From NCBI GenBank assembly GCA_013373005.1, contig JABXIP010000223.1, forward strand, positions 1 through 7,293: DNA of 7,293 nucleotides. Direction: 5' to 3'. A model generated the notes under the pieces. The model had not been told where the DNA came from, did no database searches, and saw only the letters and a list, made by a program, of their open reading frames with translations. Below are positions 6,356-7,293 of this stretch, in pieces; position 1 is the first letter of the stretch, and the number at the start of each line of letters is the position of its first letter. Source of the stretch: Cytophagia bacterium. GTDB lineage: Bacteria; Bacteroidota; Bacteroidia; Cytophagales; Cyclobacteriaceae. The position numbers were made by a program, and so were the translations under genes.

Positions 6356-7293
6356 TCCAGAGGCATTTCATCTTCAGAGGTGGATGTCTTTTTATTGCTG
6401 TTGGCACTAATCCAGCCTCGTTTACCGCTAACAGTTTCAATCAGGTAGAATTCCTTGTCCTTTCCAATGAGTTCAAAATCTTCATTGGCCAGAATCATAT
6501 CAAATCTTGAGTTGAAGTCAGGTTTTAGCATTAAGTCCAGGTCAACTTCGGCAACCAGATTATCTATGGCAACAAGCTCACTGGTTACATCTCTTCTTTT
6601 GAGATAGCCTATTCTGCCATCAGGCAATTGAACTCTGCATAAGTCTGAATTGAGGCTAAGCACCTTGGTAATTTGATATTTACTGAGTTTCTCAACCTCC
6701 TGCTTCAATCCTATATCAGCATAAAGCCTTGCATTCGTCCTAAGTCTTAATTCACGGCCTAGCCATTCAAAATCAGAATCAACTTCCTTAAGCTGCCTTC
6801 CCAAGGGTTTTAAGTGATTGATGGGATTCATAGCCCCTCTGGAATAAATACCGAAATGCAGGTGGGGAGGAGTGGTTCTGGCATTGCCTGTATTTCCAAC
6901 AAACCCTAGGGTGTCTCCGGTTTTCACACGGTCACCACGCTTTACATTCCAATCATTTAAATGCGCAAAATAAAGGCTTTGAGAATGCTCATTATCTGAA
7001 AGCCAAACAACCTTGCCACCAATACCTCTTTCTTCAGCCGAGCGAACAATTCCATCTATTGGTGCAATGACTGGAGTTCCTCTTGGAGCGAAGATATCTA
7101 CGCCTTCGTGGCTTCTTTTGCCGCCATCACGAACATCGCCCCAAATGCTTCCTATAGATTTATGTGTTTTTCCTGCTACTGGAAAAACCAAAGAAGGGAC
7201 ACTTTCAAAGGTTATTTTAAAGGTTCCGCCTCTTAGCAACTCGGTTTGAAAGCGGAGCACATATTCGGCATCTCTTCTGGGTTCAAAGCCGAG
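6352..7293 (-). CDS. M23-family peptidoglycan metallopeptidase with C-terminal SH3-like region (N-terminus outside window)
   Basis: The frame is open from the window edge to the TAA at 6352, giving 313 visible residues; numbering here starts at base 7293. The LytM-type catalytic domain covers about 35-165. H62-E-G-V-D66 and H146 of H-L-H-F-G supply the zinc ligands, and H111 (Y-F-A-H-L) and H144 are the expected catalytic histidines, so the site looks intact. After it come an SH3b-like stretch (about 182-236, with L-R-T-N-A-R-L-Y and G-R-I-G-Y-L) and a second one near 264-295 ending in R-G-W-I. Such enzymes cut peptide cross-links in the cell wall, outside the cytoplasm. The secretion signal would be upstream of the window. 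The gene converges on xdhC, with stop codons overlapping within 6352-6355. It shows no sequence-based link to Moco genes. Confidence 0.9.
   Translation of the reverse strand, partial: LGFEPRRDAEYVLRFQTELLRGGTFKITFESVPSLVFPVAGKTHKSIGSIWGDVRDGGKRSHEGVDIFAPRGTPVIAPIDGIVRSAEERGIGGKVVWLSDNEHSQSLYFAHLNDWNVKRGDRVKTGDTLGFVGNTGNARTTPPHLHFGIYSRGAMNPINHLKPLGRQLKEVDSDFEWLGRELRLRTNARLYADIGLKQEVEKLSKYQITKVLSLNSDLCRVQLPDGRIGYLKRRDVTSELVAIDNLVAEVDLDLMLKPDFNSRFDMILANEDFELIGKDKEFYLIETVSGKRGWISANSNKKTSTSEDEMPLD

Noticed and set aside
6352..7260. GTG at 7260 as the start of the M23 peptidase
   Set aside because: The frame stays open and coding-like (L-G-F-E-P-R-R-D-A-E-Y) to the window edge, so the true start is upstream and the GTG is internal.

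Overview
The window looks like chromosomal DNA of a Bacteroidota bacterium, probably a marine Cytophagales-type relative. The signs are a moderately AT-rich composition, weak or absent Shine-Dalgarno sequences, a lipoprotein signal followed by an acidic C-S-D-E stretch, and protein variants typical of that phylum. The species cannot be named from the sequence alone.

Five genes run leftwards on the minus strand from about 5302 to base 1: moaA, moeA, moaC, a cytoplasmic BNR/Asp-box beta-propeller protein, and a PQQ-dependent glucose-dehydrogenase-type lipoprotein whose C-terminus lies beyond base 1. An xdhC/coxI-family maturation gene diverges rightwards from moaA across a gap of about 42 bp. 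It meets head-on, with a 4-bp overlap of stop codons, a minus-strand M23 peptidase gene whose N-terminus lies beyond base 7293.

The core theme is molybdenum cofactor (Moco). MoaA and MoaC turn GTP into cyclic pyranopterin monophosphate, MoeA inserts molybdate into molybdopterin, and XdhC-family proteins usually finish and deliver Moco to xanthine-dehydrogenase/CO-dehydrogenase-like enzymes. Molybdopterin synthase (moaD/moaE), the adenylating enzymes, a cytidylyltransferase and any molybdoenzyme are not in the window. The BNR propeller and the PQQ dehydrogenase are colinear with the Moco genes and may be co-transcribed, but their link to Moco is inference.

Two intergenic spacers in the operon are nearly filled by structured repeats. 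A degenerate 7-bp tandem repeat that also folds as a hairpin in the sense RNA lies between moaA and moeA. A REP/MITE-like imperfect palindrome lies between moaC and the propeller gene. These, together with the uncharacterised propeller protein, are the least explained parts of an otherwise ordinary metabolic locus. I found no RNA gene, CRISPR array, insertion sequence or defence system.
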